Source: DASZKW01 sp035552775
Lineage (GTDB): Bacteria > Actinomycetota > Acidimicrobiia > Acidimicrobiales > Palsa-688
Direction of reading: 5' to 3'
Assembly: GCA_035552775.1 (NCBI GenBank)
Contig: DASZKW010000115.1
Location: 1 to 46,222 of the forward strand
Length of the DNA stretch: 46,222 nt
The notes beneath the pieces were generated by a model. That model did no database searches and had not been told where the DNA came from. It saw nothing but the letters and a program-made list of their open reading frames with translations. Position numbers and translations under genes: made by a program. Within the stretch, counting starts at the first letter, position 1; every line of letters starts with the position of its first letter. Shown here one piece after another: positions 32,050-42,235 of the stretch.

Positions 32050-32097
32050 ATGGGCTCGGGCATGGAGGAGGGCATGGGCTCGGGCATGGAGGAGGGC
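32050..32097 (+). repeat. 24-bp tandem duplication covering the exonuclease start region
   Basis: ATGGGCTCGGGCATGGAGGA followed by GGGC occurs twice (32050-32073, 32074-32097), with a 9-nt partial copy just before. Each unit contains two in-frame ATGs and a GGAGG Shine-Dalgarno-like stretch. Confidence 0.95.
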
Positions 32098-32985
32098 ACC
32101 ATCGAGGTCCATCTTGTCGACGGCACCTATGAGCTGTTCCGGCACCACTTTGCGTTGCCGTCCCACGCCGGCGCTGGCGGCCAGGAGGTGGCCGCGGTGC
32201 GTGGCGTGCTCGGGTCGGTGCTGGCCCTCATCGGCGACGGCGCCACCCACGTCGGCGTCGCCACCGATCATGTAATCGAGTCGTTCCGCAACGCCATGTA
32301 CGCCCGTTACAAGACCTCGGCGGGCGTGGCCCCCGAGCTGCTCGGACAGTTCGGCCTCCTGGAAGAGGCCTTGGTGGCCATGGGAGTCGTGGTTTGGCCG
32401 ATGGTCGATCTCGAAGCAGACGACGCCCTGGCGAGTGCCGCGGCCGTAGCCGCGGGCGACGCCGCCGTCGGGCGGGTCCTGGTGTGCAGCCCCGACAAGG
32501 ACCTCGCCCAGTGCGTCCTCGGCGAGCGTGTCGTGATCCTCGACCGGCGCAAGCGTCTGGTCGTGGACGAGTCCGGCGTGAGAGCCCGCTTCGGGGTTGG
32601 GCCTGCCTCGATCCCCGACTGGCTGGCGCTCGTGGGCGATGCCGCCGACGGCTTCCCGGGCCTGCCTCGGTGGGGATCGGCGTCGGCAACGGCTGTGCTG
32701 GCGCGCTGGGGCACCATCGAGGCGATCCCCGCCCTGCCCGAGCGGTGGGGCGTTCAGGTGCGGGGCGCGGCCAACCTGGCCGCCAGCCTCCGCCACGGGC
32801 GCGCCGACGCCATGCTCTTCAAGGACCTCGCCACGCTGCGGGTCGACCGGAGCCTGCTCGGCTCGCCGGAGGAGCTTCGGTGGCGGGGGCCGAAGCCGGA
32901 GTTCCCCGCCGTGTGCCGGCGTCTCGACGCGCCCGAGCTGGTTGAGCGAGCGGAGGCGGCCGCGACCCGTGCCGGCGGCCGGTGA
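32074..32985 (+). CDS. 5'-3' exonuclease (FEN/Pol I N-domain-like)
   Basis: 303 residues from ATG 32074, chosen because GGAGG at 32064-32068 is five bases upstream; in-frame starts also exist at 32035 (GTG), 32050, 32062 and 32086. The PIN/FEN-like domain shows IEVHLVDGTYELFRHHF (first Asp), VGVATDHVIESFRNAMYARYK, VWPMVDLEADDALA (acidic metal cluster), VLVCSPDKDLAQCV, and a helix-3-turn-helix region IPDWLALVGDAADGFPGLPRWG. It resembles the stand-alone 5'-3' exonucleases of actinobacteria, which remove RNA primers or flaps. It is divergent from the RipA-like gene. Confidence 0.9.
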   Translation: MGSGMEEGTIEVHLVDGTYELFRHHFALPSHAGAGGQEVAAVRGVLGSVLALIGDGATHVGVATDHVIESFRNAMYARYKTSAGVAPELLGQFGLLEEALVAMGVVVWPMVDLEADDALASAAAVAAGDAAVGRVLVCSPDKDLAQCVLGERVVILDRRKRLVVDESGVRARFGVGPASIPDWLALVGDAADGFPGLPRWGSASATAVLARWGTIEAIPALPERWGVQVRGAANLAASLRHGRADAMLFKDLATLRVDRSLLGSPEELRWRGPKPEFPAVCRRLDAPELVERAEAAATRAGGR

Positions 32986-32991
32986 GGCCTG

Positions 32992-33753
32992 TCAGCCGCC
33001 GAATGGCGGGGGCTGCGGTCGGGCGAGAGCCTCTGCGAGCAGTTCGTGGTACCGGGGCCGGGGGACGGCGACGGCGCCGAGCGAGCGGAGGTGGTCGGTG
33101 GCCCACTGCACGTCGAGCAGGGTGGCACCGGCATCCGCCAGGAGACTCACCAGCGCGACCAGGGCGACCTTGGATGCATCGGTGACGGTGTGGAACATCG
33201 ACTCCCCCGCGAACAACCCGCCGATGGCCACCCCGTAGAGGCCGCCGGCGAGGCCGGCCGGCGACCACGCCTCCACCGAGTGGACCCACCCGAGGCGATG
33301 GAGCCGGCGGTACGCCGCCTTGATGTCGCGGTTGATCCACGCCCCCTCCCGACGCTCGTCGGCGCAGGCGTCGAGCACCCGGTCGAAGGCGGTGTCCACC
33401 CGGATCTCGAAGCGGGCGCACGACTTGCGCAGGGACCGGCTGACCCTCAGCGCTTCGAGGGGGATCACGCCGCGGGGGTCGGGCGACCACCACGCCACCA
33501 CCCCACGCCGCACGGGCATCGGGAACAGGCCCCGCCGGTAGGCGGCGAGCATCGTGCCAGGCTCGAGGTCCGCGCCCACGCCGACCACCTCGGTGTCGCC
33601 GGCCGCGCCGGCGACTTCTTCCGCCGAGCAAGGAAACGCCCACCGCGACGGCGGTGGCTCGACAGCGGGGGCCACGGCGAGCAGTCTGCCCAACGCCAGA
33701 CCACGGGACATTCCCGACTCGGCACGGTCCCCGCCGGCCACGTTGTCCGACAC
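32992..33753 (-). CDS. aat: leucyl/phenylalanyl-tRNA-protein transferase
   Basis: 253 residues. GVGADLEPGTMLAAYRRGLFPMP, VAWWSPDPRGVIPL, and GVHSVEAW-type (GWVHSVEAWSPAGLAGGLYGVAIGG) blocks followed by GESMFHTVTDASKVAL and LLDVQWATDHLRSLGAV are all canonical Aat motifs. The enzyme adds Leu or Phe to N-terminal Lys/Arg of proteins, feeding the N-degron (ClpS/ClpAP) pathway. ATG 33753 is used; ATG 33711 is an alternative. It is divergent from the acyl-CoA carboxylase gene with a 23-nt gap, so their promoters overlap each other's coding ends. Confidence 0.95.
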   Translation of the reverse strand: MSDNVAGGDRAESGMSRGLALGRLLAVAPAVEPPPSRWAFPCSAEEVAGAAGDTEVVGVGADLEPGTMLAAYRRGLFPMPVRRGVVAWWSPDPRGVIPLEALRVSRSLRKSCARFEIRVDTAFDRVLDACADERREGAWINRDIKAAYRRLHRLGWVHSVEAWSPAGLAGGLYGVAIGGLFAGESMFHTVTDASKVALVALVSLLADAGATLLDVQWATDHLRSLGAVAVPRPRYHELLAEALARPQPPPFGG

Positions 33754-33761
33754 CCCGTGGC

Positions 33762-33767
33762 TACCCT
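33762..33767 (+). promoter_or_regulatory. putative -10 box of the acyl-CoA carboxylase operon
   Basis: TACCCT lies 9 nt before ATG 33777, without a Shine-Dalgarno. Confidence 0.45.
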
Positions 33768-33776
33768 CGCGGTGCG

Positions 33777-35329
<1,553 letters not shown>

Positions 35330-35333
<4 letters not shown>

Positions 35334-35518
35334 GATCGGGCCCCCCGCCAGAAGAGGTGGCGGCCATAGTGGCCGCCGTCGAGCTGGTGTGGCCCACGCC
35401 GGCGCCCGCGGTCAGCGACGAACGAGGCGACCCCCCGCCGTGGCGGTTCTCGGGACGATGGTGGTCCCTGCCGGCTACAGCGCGGCGTGAACGTCCGTGG
35501 CTCCAGCAAGGCCGGTAG
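35330..35518 (+). CDS. acyl-CoA carboxylase epsilon subunit
   Basis: 62 residues; its GTG overlaps the carboxylase beta stop (GTGA). PPEEVAAIVAAVELVW at the start and PPPWRFSGRWWSLP at the C-terminus are the typical pattern of actinobacterial AccE/PccE peptides (helix for beta-subunit binding, then W-x-x-S-x-R-W motif). It stabilises the alpha-beta complex. Only 9 nt separate it from the metallophosphoesterase gene. Confidence 0.88.
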
Positions 35519-35527
35519 GGGAAAAGG

Positions 35528-36535
35528 GTGCCCCCCGAGCTGACCACCGTCAGTGACGACTCGGCAGTGCTCTTCGACGGGGCCGAGGTCGTGCGCGCCG
35601 AGGGTCTGGAATCGGGAGTCGAGCATCGCGTGGGCGGGGTCATCTTCGCCACCCTGGCCCGCCCTCCGGGGGAGCGCCTGGCCACGGTGGCGACCGTCAA
35701 CGACGTCCACTTCGGCGAGATCGAGTGCGGCCGGTTCACCGGCTTGGACCTCGGACCGGTGCTCACCAGCGAACCAGGTGAAGTGCCCTACCCGGAGCTG
35801 ATGAGCTCCGCCGCCGCCGCCGAGATCGCCGCCGTCGCCCCCGACGCGGTGGTGGCCAAGGGGGACCTGACGTCGGTCGGGCTGGCCGAGGAGTATGCGG
35901 CGTTCGAGGCGTGCTACCGCCCGGCGCTCGGGGACCGCCTGATCGTCACCCGCGGCAACCACGACGTCCCCGTCGCCGGCGCCGCCTTTGCCTGCGACGC
36001 GATGCAGGAGGTCGCCGTGGCCGGCGCCGTGCTGGCCGTCGTGGACACGACCGAGCCGGGATGCACCGGGGGCCGCCTGCTCAACGAACAGGTGGAATGG
36101 CTCGACGAGCTCGGCGCCCGGGCGACCTCGCCCGTGCTGGTGTTCGGCCACCATCCGTGCTGGCAGGACCGGGGCGACGACTGGGTCGGCGGGATTGCGG
36201 CGGCGATCAACCCGGCCGACTCCGCCCGCCTGGTCGAGGTGGTGGCCCGCCGGCCGGCCATCGCCGGCTACTTCGCCGGCCACACCCACCGCAACCGGGT
36301 GCGCCGCTTCCCGTCCACCGGCACCGTGCCCTTCGCCGAGGTGGCGTGCACCAAGGACTTCCCAGGGGCGTGGGCCGAGTACAGGATCTTCGAGGGCGGT
36401 GTGCTCCAAGTCCACCACCGGATCTCGTCGCCCGCCGCCCTGGAGTGGAGCGAACGGTGCCGGGCGCTGTTCGCCGGCCTCTACCCGCGCTACGCCTTCG
36501 GCCGCATGGAGGACCGCTGCTTCCGGGTCCGCTGA
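35528..36535 (+). CDS. calcineurin-like metallophosphoesterase
   Basis: 335 residues from GTG 35528 with AGGGGAAAAGG upstream. The binuclear metal signature is complete: VNDVHFGEIE (D-x-H), AKGDLTSVG (GD), RGNHDVPV (GNHD), FGHHPCW (H) and GHTHRNR (GHxH). An N-terminal ~55-residue segment (VSDDSAVLFDGAEVVRAEGL) precedes the domain and looks like a small beta domain. Substrate unknown (cyclic nucleotide or phosphodiester). It is likely co-transcribed with the carboxylase subunits because of short gaps, but a functional link is unclear. Confidence 0.9.
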   Translation: MPPELTTVSDDSAVLFDGAEVVRAEGLESGVEHRVGGVIFATLARPPGERLATVATVNDVHFGEIECGRFTGLDLGPVLTSEPGEVPYPELMSSAAAAEIAAVAPDAVVAKGDLTSVGLAEEYAAFEACYRPALGDRLIVTRGNHDVPVAGAAFACDAMQEVAVAGAVLAVVDTTEPGCTGGRLLNEQVEWLDELGARATSPVLVFGHHPCWQDRGDDWVGGIAAAINPADSARLVEVVARRPAIAGYFAGHTHRNRVRRFPSTGTVPFAEVACTKDFPGAWAEYRIFEGGVLQVHHRISSPAALEWSERCRALFAGLYPRYAFGRMEDRCFRVR

Positions 36536-36548
36536 CGTCCGACCGGGC

Positions 36549-36562
36549 GCCGCAGGGGCGGC
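36549..36562. terminator. possible bidirectional terminator
   Basis: GCCGC-AGGG-GCGGC forms a short stem between two converging genes, followed by CCTCGTTT on the plus strand. The stem is only five pairs, so this is weak. Confidence 0.35.
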
Positions 36563-36568
36563 CTCGTT

Positions 36569-38530
36569 TCAGTTGACGGCCGGCTGCCTGGCGACCAGGT
36601 CGGCGACGTCGTCCATGATCCGCACGAGCTGGAAGTCCTTGGGGGTGTACACGGCCGCCACCCCGCCCCCGATGAGGGCGGCAGCGTCGGTGGGAGGGAC
36701 TATGCCCCCGACGATCACGGGGGCGGCGACGCCGGCTGCTCGGAGGCGTGCCACCACCTCGGGGACCAGACCGAGGTGGGAACCCGACAGTATGGAGATG
36801 CCGACCACGTCGACGTCCTCGTCGGCGGCGGTGGCGGCGATCTGGGCGGGGGTCTGGCGGATGCCCTGGTAGATGACTTCGAAGCCGGCGTCGCGGGCGG
36901 CGACGGCGATCTGCTCGGCTCCGTTCGAGTGGCCGTCGAGACCGGGCTTGGCCACGAGGAACCGGGGCGGTGCCCCCCGCTCGGCGGCGAGGCGCCCTAC
37001 CCGTTCCCGCACCCCGGCCAGGTCACCCCGGCGCTTCCCGACCCCCCCCGACAGGCCCGTCGGCGCACGGTACTCGCCCCAGACCTGGCGCAAAGCGCCG
37101 GCCCACTCGCCTGTGGTGCCGCCGGCGTGGGCCAGGGCGACGGTCGGGCCCATGACGTTGGTTTCACCCTCGGCGGCGCGGCGCAGGTCGTCGAGGGCGC
37201 CCTGCACGGCGCGCCCGTCGCGCCGTGACCGCCACCGCACCACGTCGTCGACTACTTCCGCCTCGACCGCCGGGTCGACGCGCAGGATCGACTCGTCACC
37301 GTCGAGCGGGGAGGTAGCGGTGGTGGTGAAGCGGTTGACACCGACGACCGCCGCCTCCCCCGACTCGATGCGCCGGGTACGCTCGGACAGGCTGGCGACG
37401 AGGCGGGACTTGAGCTCGTCGACCGCCTCGAACGCCCCTCCGAGGTCGAGGATCTGGTCGAGCTCGGCGCCGGCCTCCGCCATCATGGCCGCGGTTCGGG
37501 CCTCGATGACATGGGAGCCGGCGAAGATGTCGTCGTGGTCGAGCAGGTCGCTCTCGTAGGCCAGCACCTGCTGGATGCGTAGCGACCACTGCTGGTCCCA
37601 GGGGCGCGGGAGTCCGAGGGCCTCGTTCCACGCCGGCAGCTGAAGGGCCCGGGCACGAGCATCCTTGGACAGGGTCACGCCGAGGGCCTCCAACACGATG
37701 CGTGTGATGTTGTTCTCCGGCTGCTGCTCGGTCAGGCCGAGCGAGTTGACCTGAACGCCGTAGCGGAACCGGCGCAGCTTGGCGTCGTCGACGCCGTAGC
37801 GCTCCCGGCACAGCCGGTCCCACATGGCGGTGAAGGCCCGCATCTTGCACACTTCGTCGACGAAGCGGATCCCCGCGTTGCAGAAGAAGGAGATGCGCCC
37901 CACGACCCTCGGCATCTCCTCCGCGCTCACCTGCCCGGACACACGGACGGCGTCGAGGACGCCGACGGCGGTGGCCAGGGCGTAGGCCAGCTCCTGCACC
38001 GGTGTCGCCCCCGCCTCCTGGAGGTGGTAGCTGCACACGTTGATCGGGTTCCACTTCGGGGTGTGGCGCAGCGTCCACGCGATCGTGTCCACCGTTAGCC
38101 GGCGGCTCGGGGCGGGCCCGAAGATGTAGGTGCCGCGCGCGAGGAACTCCTTGACGATGTCGTTTTGGGTGGTGCCTGTCAGGCCAGCCGGGTCGACGCC
38201 TGTCGCCTGGGCGTGGGCCACGTAGCAGCCGAGGAGCCACGCCGCGGTGGCGTTGATGGTCATCGACGTGTTCATCCGCTCGAGCGGGATCCCGTCCATG
38301 AGCTGCGCCATGTGGCCGAGGTGGGCGACGGGCACCCCCACCTTGCCCACCTCGCCGGCGGCCTCAGGGGCGTCGGGGTCGTAGCCGGTCTGGGTAGGCA
38401 GGTCGAACGCCACCGACAGACCGGTCTGGCCCTTGGCCAGGTTGGCCCTGTACAGGGCGTTTGATGCCCTGGCGGTTGAGTGCCCCGAATACGTGCGCAT
38501 CAACCACGGTGGATCGGGCATGACGACCAT
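36569..38530 (-). CDS. B12-dependent acyl-CoA mutase, ethylmalonyl-CoA mutase (MeaA/Ecm)-like
   Basis: 653 residues. The N-terminal TIM barrel starts WLMRTYSGHSTARASNALYR and contains SVAFDLPTQTGYDPD, where classical methylmalonyl-CoA mutases usually read ATHRGYDSD, followed by GKVGVPVAHLG, MNTSMTINATAAW, NPINVCSYHLQEAGATP and NSLGLTEQQPENN. A linker with WGEYRAPTG leads to the B12 domain with the DGHSNGAEQIA base-off motif (Dx-H), GISILSGSHL and VIVGGIVPP. These details match MeaA/ethylmalonyl-CoA mutase better than Mcm, from memory of the families. It converts (2R)-ethylmalonyl-CoA to methylsuccinyl-CoA if so. ATG 38530 is used; 38521 is an alternative. Confidence 0.85.
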   Translation of the reverse strand: MVVMPDPPWLMRTYSGHSTARASNALYRANLAKGQTGLSVAFDLPTQTGYDPDAPEAAGEVGKVGVPVAHLGHMAQLMDGIPLERMNTSMTINATAAWLLGCYVAHAQATGVDPAGLTGTTQNDIVKEFLARGTYIFGPAPSRRLTVDTIAWTLRHTPKWNPINVCSYHLQEAGATPVQELAYALATAVGVLDAVRVSGQVSAEEMPRVVGRISFFCNAGIRFVDEVCKMRAFTAMWDRLCRERYGVDDAKLRRFRYGVQVNSLGLTEQQPENNITRIVLEALGVTLSKDARARALQLPAWNEALGLPRPWDQQWSLRIQQVLAYESDLLDHDDIFAGSHVIEARTAAMMAEAGAELDQILDLGGAFEAVDELKSRLVASLSERTRRIESGEAAVVGVNRFTTTATSPLDGDESILRVDPAVEAEVVDDVVRWRSRRDGRAVQGALDDLRRAAEGETNVMGPTVALAHAGGTTGEWAGALRQVWGEYRAPTGLSGGVGKRRGDLAGVRERVGRLAAERGAPPRFLVAKPGLDGHSNGAEQIAVAARDAGFEVIYQGIRQTPAQIAATAADEDVDVVGISILSGSHLGLVPEVVARLRAAGVAAPVIVGGIVPPTDAAALIGGGVAAVYTPKDFQLVRIMDDVADLVARQPAVN

Positions 38531-38624
38531 CTTCCCACCAGCCGATCACCAGCGGCGGAGCGGCGGAGCATGGCTCGATGCCCTTGGCTAGCATGTCGGC
38601 GGAGAAAAGGGGACACCACCCCAT

Positions 38625-38665
38625 CCCCCCGACGGGTGTGCCCGATGGGCGCACCCGTCGGGGGG
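38625..38665. promoter_or_regulatory. very strong 19-bp hairpin between mutase and response-regulator genes
   Basis: Arms 38625-38643 and 38647-38665 are complementary over 19 positions with one G-U, around a 3-nt GAT loop (arm CCCCCCGACGGGTGTGCCC). It lies 23 nt upstream of the response-regulator GTG and 94 nt before the divergent mutase start. No T-tract follows. It may be an operator palindrome or a leader RNA structure. Confidence 0.7.
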
Positions 38666-38688
38666 GCGCCGGCTGCCATGCTGATGGC

Positions 38689-39357
38689 GTGCACCTGCTC
38701 GTGGTCGAGGACGACGACGGCATCGCCGAGCCGCTCGTGGAGGGCTTGCGCCGCGAAGGCTTCGAGGTCACCCGGGTGGCCACCGGCGCTGAGGCGCTCG
38801 CCGCGTCCGGCTTCGACATGGTCCTGCTCGACCTCGGGTTGCCCGACGTGGACGGCTACAGGGTGTGCCAGGAGATACGGGCGCGTTCGACCGTGCCCAT
38901 CATCGTGGTCACAGCCCGCGGAGCCGAGGTCGACAAGGTCGTCGGTCTCGAGCTCGGAGCGGACGACTACCTGGTCAAGCCTTTCGGCATCCGGGAGCTC
39001 GTGGCGCGCATCCGAGCGGTGCGCAGGCGCATCGACGCCCCTCTCGCTTCCTCCGCCGAGCGTCCCCAGGACCTCGGGTGCCTGGTCATCGACCGCCGGA
39101 GCCGGCGGGTGCTGGTGATGGGCGACGAGCGGGCCCTCACCCCCAAGGAATTCGACCTTCTGGCCTTGCTGGCCGAGGACCCCGGGGCGGTGGTGACGCG
39201 CCAGCAGATCCTGGAGCAGGTGTGGGATCCCCATTGGTACGGTCCGACCAAGACCGTCGACGTACACGTGGCGTCGCTGCGGAAAAAGCTCGGTCATCCC
39301 GAGTGGGTGGAAACGGTACGAGGCGTGGGCCTGCGCTTGGGTCCCATAGCCGGGTGA
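38689..39357 (+). CDS. OmpR-family response regulator
   Basis: 222 residues from GTG 38689. The receiver domain has the acidic pair in VVEDDDG, phosphoacceptor Asp48 (MVLLDLGLPD), Thr in VVTARG and Lys97 (YLVKPFG). The C-terminal winged helix (about 125-222) includes ALTPKEFDLLALLAEDPGAV, VTRQQILEQVW and the DNA-contact region KTVDVHVASLRKKLG followed by the wing VETVRGVGLRLG. The histidine kinase starts 5 nt after its stop, so the pair forms one operon. The regulated genes are unknown. Confidence 0.96.
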   Translation: MHLLVVEDDDGIAEPLVEGLRREGFEVTRVATGAEALAASGFDMVLLDLGLPDVDGYRVCQEIRARSTVPIIVVTARGAEVDKVVGLELGADDYLVKPFGIRELVARIRAVRRRIDAPLASSAERPQDLGCLVIDRRSRRVLVMGDERALTPKEFDLLALLAEDPGAVVTRQQILEQVWDPHWYGPTKTVDVHVASLRKKLGHPEWVETVRGVGLRLGPIAG

Positions 39358-39361
39358 GCCG

Positions 39362-40873
39362 GTGAGGCGTCGGCTGGTGCTTTCGTACCTGTCGGTGGTG
39401 GTCGCCGTGCTGGTATTGCTCGAAGTGCCTCTCGGCATCCTCACCGACCGCCACGAGAGAGACCTCCTCGGTGTGCAGGCGGTTCAGCAGGCGACAGGTA
39501 TAGCGGTGCTCAGCGCCGAGGACCTGGAGCGGGGGCGCCCCGGCGATCTCGCCCAGCTCGCTCGTTCCTACCGCAGCGAGACCAACGGCGAGGTCCTCGT
39601 GGTCGACGGCTCGCAGCGGGTGGCCGCCGACTCCGACGACGACGGGGCAGCCGACCTGGCCCGCTTGCGCTCGGTCGTGGTAGGCGCCCAGACCGGGCGC
39701 GACGTCACCGCTTCGGCCACCGACGAGGGCATGGCGGTGATCCTCGCCGCCGTTCCCATCCGCAACTACACCGGCGCTGCGCCTGCACCTGGGTCGGCGG
39801 CGGCCGGGTCGGGGCTGCCTGCCACCGGTGTCGTGGTGTTGTCCCTGCCTGCGGCCGCCACCTTCAACCGGGTCCACGACGTCTGGTACGGCCTCGCCCT
39901 GTTCGCCCTCGTGGTCCTGGTCCTGACCGCCCTGCTCGGCGTCCGGGTGGCGCGCAGCGTGACCCGCCCCCTCGCCCTCCTCGAATCGGCGGTCGGGCGC
40001 CTGGGGGCGGGCGACCTCGCCGGTCGGGCCACCCCTGCCGGGCCCTCCGAGCTGCGCGCCCTCGCCACCGAGTTCAACCGCATGGCCGCCCGGATCGAGG
40101 ACCTGCTCACCGCCCAGTCCCGTTTCGTGGCGGACGCGTCCCACCAGCTGCGGTCCCCGCTGACGGCCCTGCGCCTGCGCCTCGAGAACCTCCAGGCCGA
40201 CCTGCGAGGGGCCTCGGCGGCTTCGGCTGCCGCCGCCGGCCGGGAGGTCCAGCGCCTCTCGCGCCTGGTCGACGGGTTGCTCACGCTGAGTCGCGCGGAC
40301 GCCGCCCCAGCCGAACGGCGGCCCGTGGACGTGGCAGCCGTAATCGCCGAACGGGTGGACGCGTGGGAGTCGCTGGCCGCCGAGCGGGGCGTGACCCTGG
40401 TGGCGCCGGCCAACCGGCTCCGCCACCCGCAGGCGCCCCTGGTACCGGGGGACCTCGACCAGCTACTCGACAACCTGCTCGCCAACGCCCTCGACGCCAC
40501 CCCGCAGGGGCGGGGCATTGCGGTGGAAGTGAGCGAGGCGGAGACGTCGATCACCATCACCGTCACCGACGAAGGCCCGGGGATGAGCGAGCAGGAGCTG
40601 GCTCGGGCGTTCGACCGGTTCTGGCAGGGAAGCTCCCGCGCCGGTTCGAGCGGTCTCGGGCTGGCCATCGTGCGCCAGCTGGCCCGCCGTAACGGCGCCA
40701 CCGTCGAACTGCGACCGGCCGGCGCCGCTCGGGTGGCGCTGGCCACCTCGACGGGTGCCCCTCGCCGGGCCCACGCAGTGACGGCTCCGGGGAGCGACCG
40801 CACCGCTTCGTCCCCTGCGCCCTCACCGGAGGGCGGCCGCGGGCTGCAGGCGGCGATCACGCTGATCCGCTGA
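39362..40873 (+). CDS. sensor histidine kinase
   Basis: 503 residues from GTG 39362. A first transmembrane helix (LVLSYLSVVVAVLVLLEVPL) precedes an extracellular sensor of about 150 residues with an acidic DSDDDG stretch. A second helix (LALFALVVLVLTALLGV, about 180-197) leads to HAMP (RPLALLESAVGRLGAGDL), a DHp domain with phospho-His261 (DASHQLRSPLTAL) and an HATPase domain with N box DNLLANALDATP, G1 DEGPGMSEQ and G2 GSSGLGLAIV. All catalytic motifs are intact. The C-terminal ~50 residues are an unconserved Ala/Pro/Arg tail. The kinase pairs with the preceding regulator. Confidence 0.95.
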   Translation: MRRRLVLSYLSVVVAVLVLLEVPLGILTDRHERDLLGVQAVQQATGIAVLSAEDLERGRPGDLAQLARSYRSETNGEVLVVDGSQRVAADSDDDGAADLARLRSVVVGAQTGRDVTASATDEGMAVILAAVPIRNYTGAAPAPGSAAAGSGLPATGVVVLSLPAAATFNRVHDVWYGLALFALVVLVLTALLGVRVARSVTRPLALLESAVGRLGAGDLAGRATPAGPSELRALATEFNRMAARIEDLLTAQSRFVADASHQLRSPLTALRLRLENLQADLRGASAASAAAAGREVQRLSRLVDGLLTLSRADAAPAERRPVDVAAVIAERVDAWESLAAERGVTLVAPANRLRHPQAPLVPGDLDQLLDNLLANALDATPQGRGIAVEVSEAETSITITVTDEGPGMSEQELARAFDRFWQGSSRAGSSGLGLAIVRQLARRNGATVELRPAGAARVALATSTGAPRRAHAVTAPGSDRTASSPAPSPEGGRGLQAAITLIR

Positions 40874-40899
40874 CTCCCCGGGCGGTCGGCGGCCGGCGC

Positions 40900-40905
40900 T
40901 ACGGT
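40900..40905 (+). promoter_or_regulatory. putative -10 box of the peptidase S51-like gene
   Basis: TACGGT lies exactly 8 nt before ATG 40914. Confidence 0.45.
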
Positions 40906-40913
40906 TGCGGCCC

Positions 40914-41630
40914 ATGGCCGCGGAGAGCACCGAGAGCTCTGCCCCGACGAGCGTGCCTCCGCCGGCCGCCGGTCCCCTCGCCCTCGTGGGCGGGGCGGAG
41001 TGGACAAAGGGTTGCACGTTCGACGCCGATCTGCTGGAGGCGTCTGGGCAGAACCGAGTCCTGGTGGTACCGACGGCCGCCGCCTACGAACACCCGGCGC
41101 GCGCGGTGGCGACCGCCTCGGAGTGGTTCGCCCCGCTGGGTGGCGTGGTGGAAGGGCTCATGGTCTTGGGGCGCGCCGACGCCGAGAAACCCGAGCACGC
41201 CGAGGTGGTCCGCCGGGCCCGTTTCGTCTACTTCGCCGGCGGGTCCCCGCTGCACCTTCGCTCCGTCCTCAAGGACTCGGCGGTGTGGTCCGCCGTGGTC
41301 GACGCATGGCACAACGGCGCCGTTCTGGCCGGGTCGTCGGCGGGGGCGATGGTTCTCGGCGACTCCATGGTCGACCCTCGCGGGGGTGCCCTGACCCTCG
41401 GACTCGGTCTCGTCCCCCGCCTGGCCATCCTGCCCCACGCCGACACCTGGTCCCCCGAGAAGTCGCACCGCACGGTCGAACTGGCCACCGGGCACCTGCG
41501 TATCGCGGCCATCGACGAGCGCAGCGCCCTCATCCACAGGCCGGGCCGAGGGTGGCAGGTCGCCGGCGCCGGCGGGGTGACCGTCTACGTGGACGGGCAG
41601 CCGGCGCCGCTCGACATCTTGGGAAGCTGA
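40914..41630 (+). CDS. peptidase S51/cyanophycinase-like type 1 glutamine amidotransferase-fold protein
   Basis: 238 residues. PLALVGGAEWTKGCTFDADLL opens the fold, RVLVVPTAAAYEHPARAV and VRRARFVYFAGGSPLHLRSVLKDS follow, and the nucleophile elbow is LAGSSAGAMVLGD (catalytic Ser). GLGLVPRLAILPHADTW carries the candidate catalytic His. Members are Ser peptidases (dipeptidase E, cyanophycinase) or unknown hydrolases. No cyanophycin synthetase is nearby, so the substrate stays open. The TACGGT box eight bases before the ATG suggests a leaderless transcript separate from the kinase operon. Confidence 0.85.
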   Translation: MAAESTESSAPTSVPPPAAGPLALVGGAEWTKGCTFDADLLEASGQNRVLVVPTAAAYEHPARAVATASEWFAPLGGVVEGLMVLGRADAEKPEHAEVVRRARFVYFAGGSPLHLRSVLKDSAVWSAVVDAWHNGAVLAGSSAGAMVLGDSMVDPRGGALTLGLGLVPRLAILPHADTWSPEKSHRTVELATGHLRIAAIDERSALIHRPGRGWQVAGAGGVTVYVDGQPAPLDILGS

Positions 41631-41634
41631 CCCG

Positions 41635-42189
41635 CTAGTCGGCTTCTGTGATGGTCACCGACTCGATGGTCACCAACTCGGTGGGCTTCCCCGACGGGGT
41701 CCCGATCGCTTCGATGGTGCTCACCACGTCGAGACCGGACACGACCTTGCCGAACAGGGAGTACTGCGGCGGGAGCTGCACCCCGCTCGGCCCGCTGATG
41801 ACGAAGAACTGGCTGCCGTTGGTGTTGGGCCCCGCGTTCGCCATGGCCAGGGAGCCGATCTCGTAGCGCCCCGGCCGGGGCAGCTCGTCGGCGAACTTGT
41901 AGCCGGGGCCGCCGGTGCCATTTCCGGATGGGTCGCCACCTTGGAGCATGAAGCCGGGTATGACCCGGTGGAACACGATGCCCTCGTAGTAGTGGTAGCG
42001 GGCCAGGAAGACGAAGTTGTTGACGGTCTTGGGGGCCCCGATCGGGTCGAGGGCGATGGTGAGGGTCCCCTTGGACGTGACCATCTCGGCGCTGTAGCGC
42101 TTGGCCGGGTCGATGCACATCGGCGGTGGCCCGTCGAAGCGCTGCTGCTTGGAGCTCGAGCCGTCAGGGTTGGGACAGGGCATGGACAT
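41635..42189 (-). CDS. cyclophilin-type peptidyl-prolyl isomerase (short form)
   Basis: 184 residues from ATG 42189, preceded by GAAGGAG; a longer frame upstream is less likely. There is no signal peptide, suggesting a cytosolic protein. Cyclophilin motifs are present: TVNNFVFLARYHYYEGIVFHRVIPGFMLQGGDP (catalytic Arg and Phe region), ELPRPGRYEIGSLAMANAGPNTNGSQFFV and LFGKVVSGLDVV. It lies 46 nt downstream of a longer cyclophilin on the same strand, so the two form a pair, probably by duplication. It isomerises Xaa-Pro bonds. Confidence 0.95.
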   Translation of the reverse strand: MSMPCPNPDGSSSKQQRFDGPPPMCIDPAKRYSAEMVTSKGTLTIALDPIGAPKTVNNFVFLARYHYYEGIVFHRVIPGFMLQGGDPSGNGTGGPGYKFADELPRPGRYEIGSLAMANAGPNTNGSQFFVISGPSGVQLPPQYSLFGKVVSGLDVVSTIEAIGTPSGKPTELVTIESVTITEAD

Positions 42190-42235
42190 GGCGGTGCGAC
42201 TCCTTCGAAATGGCGGACTCACGGGCAAACCGGAC

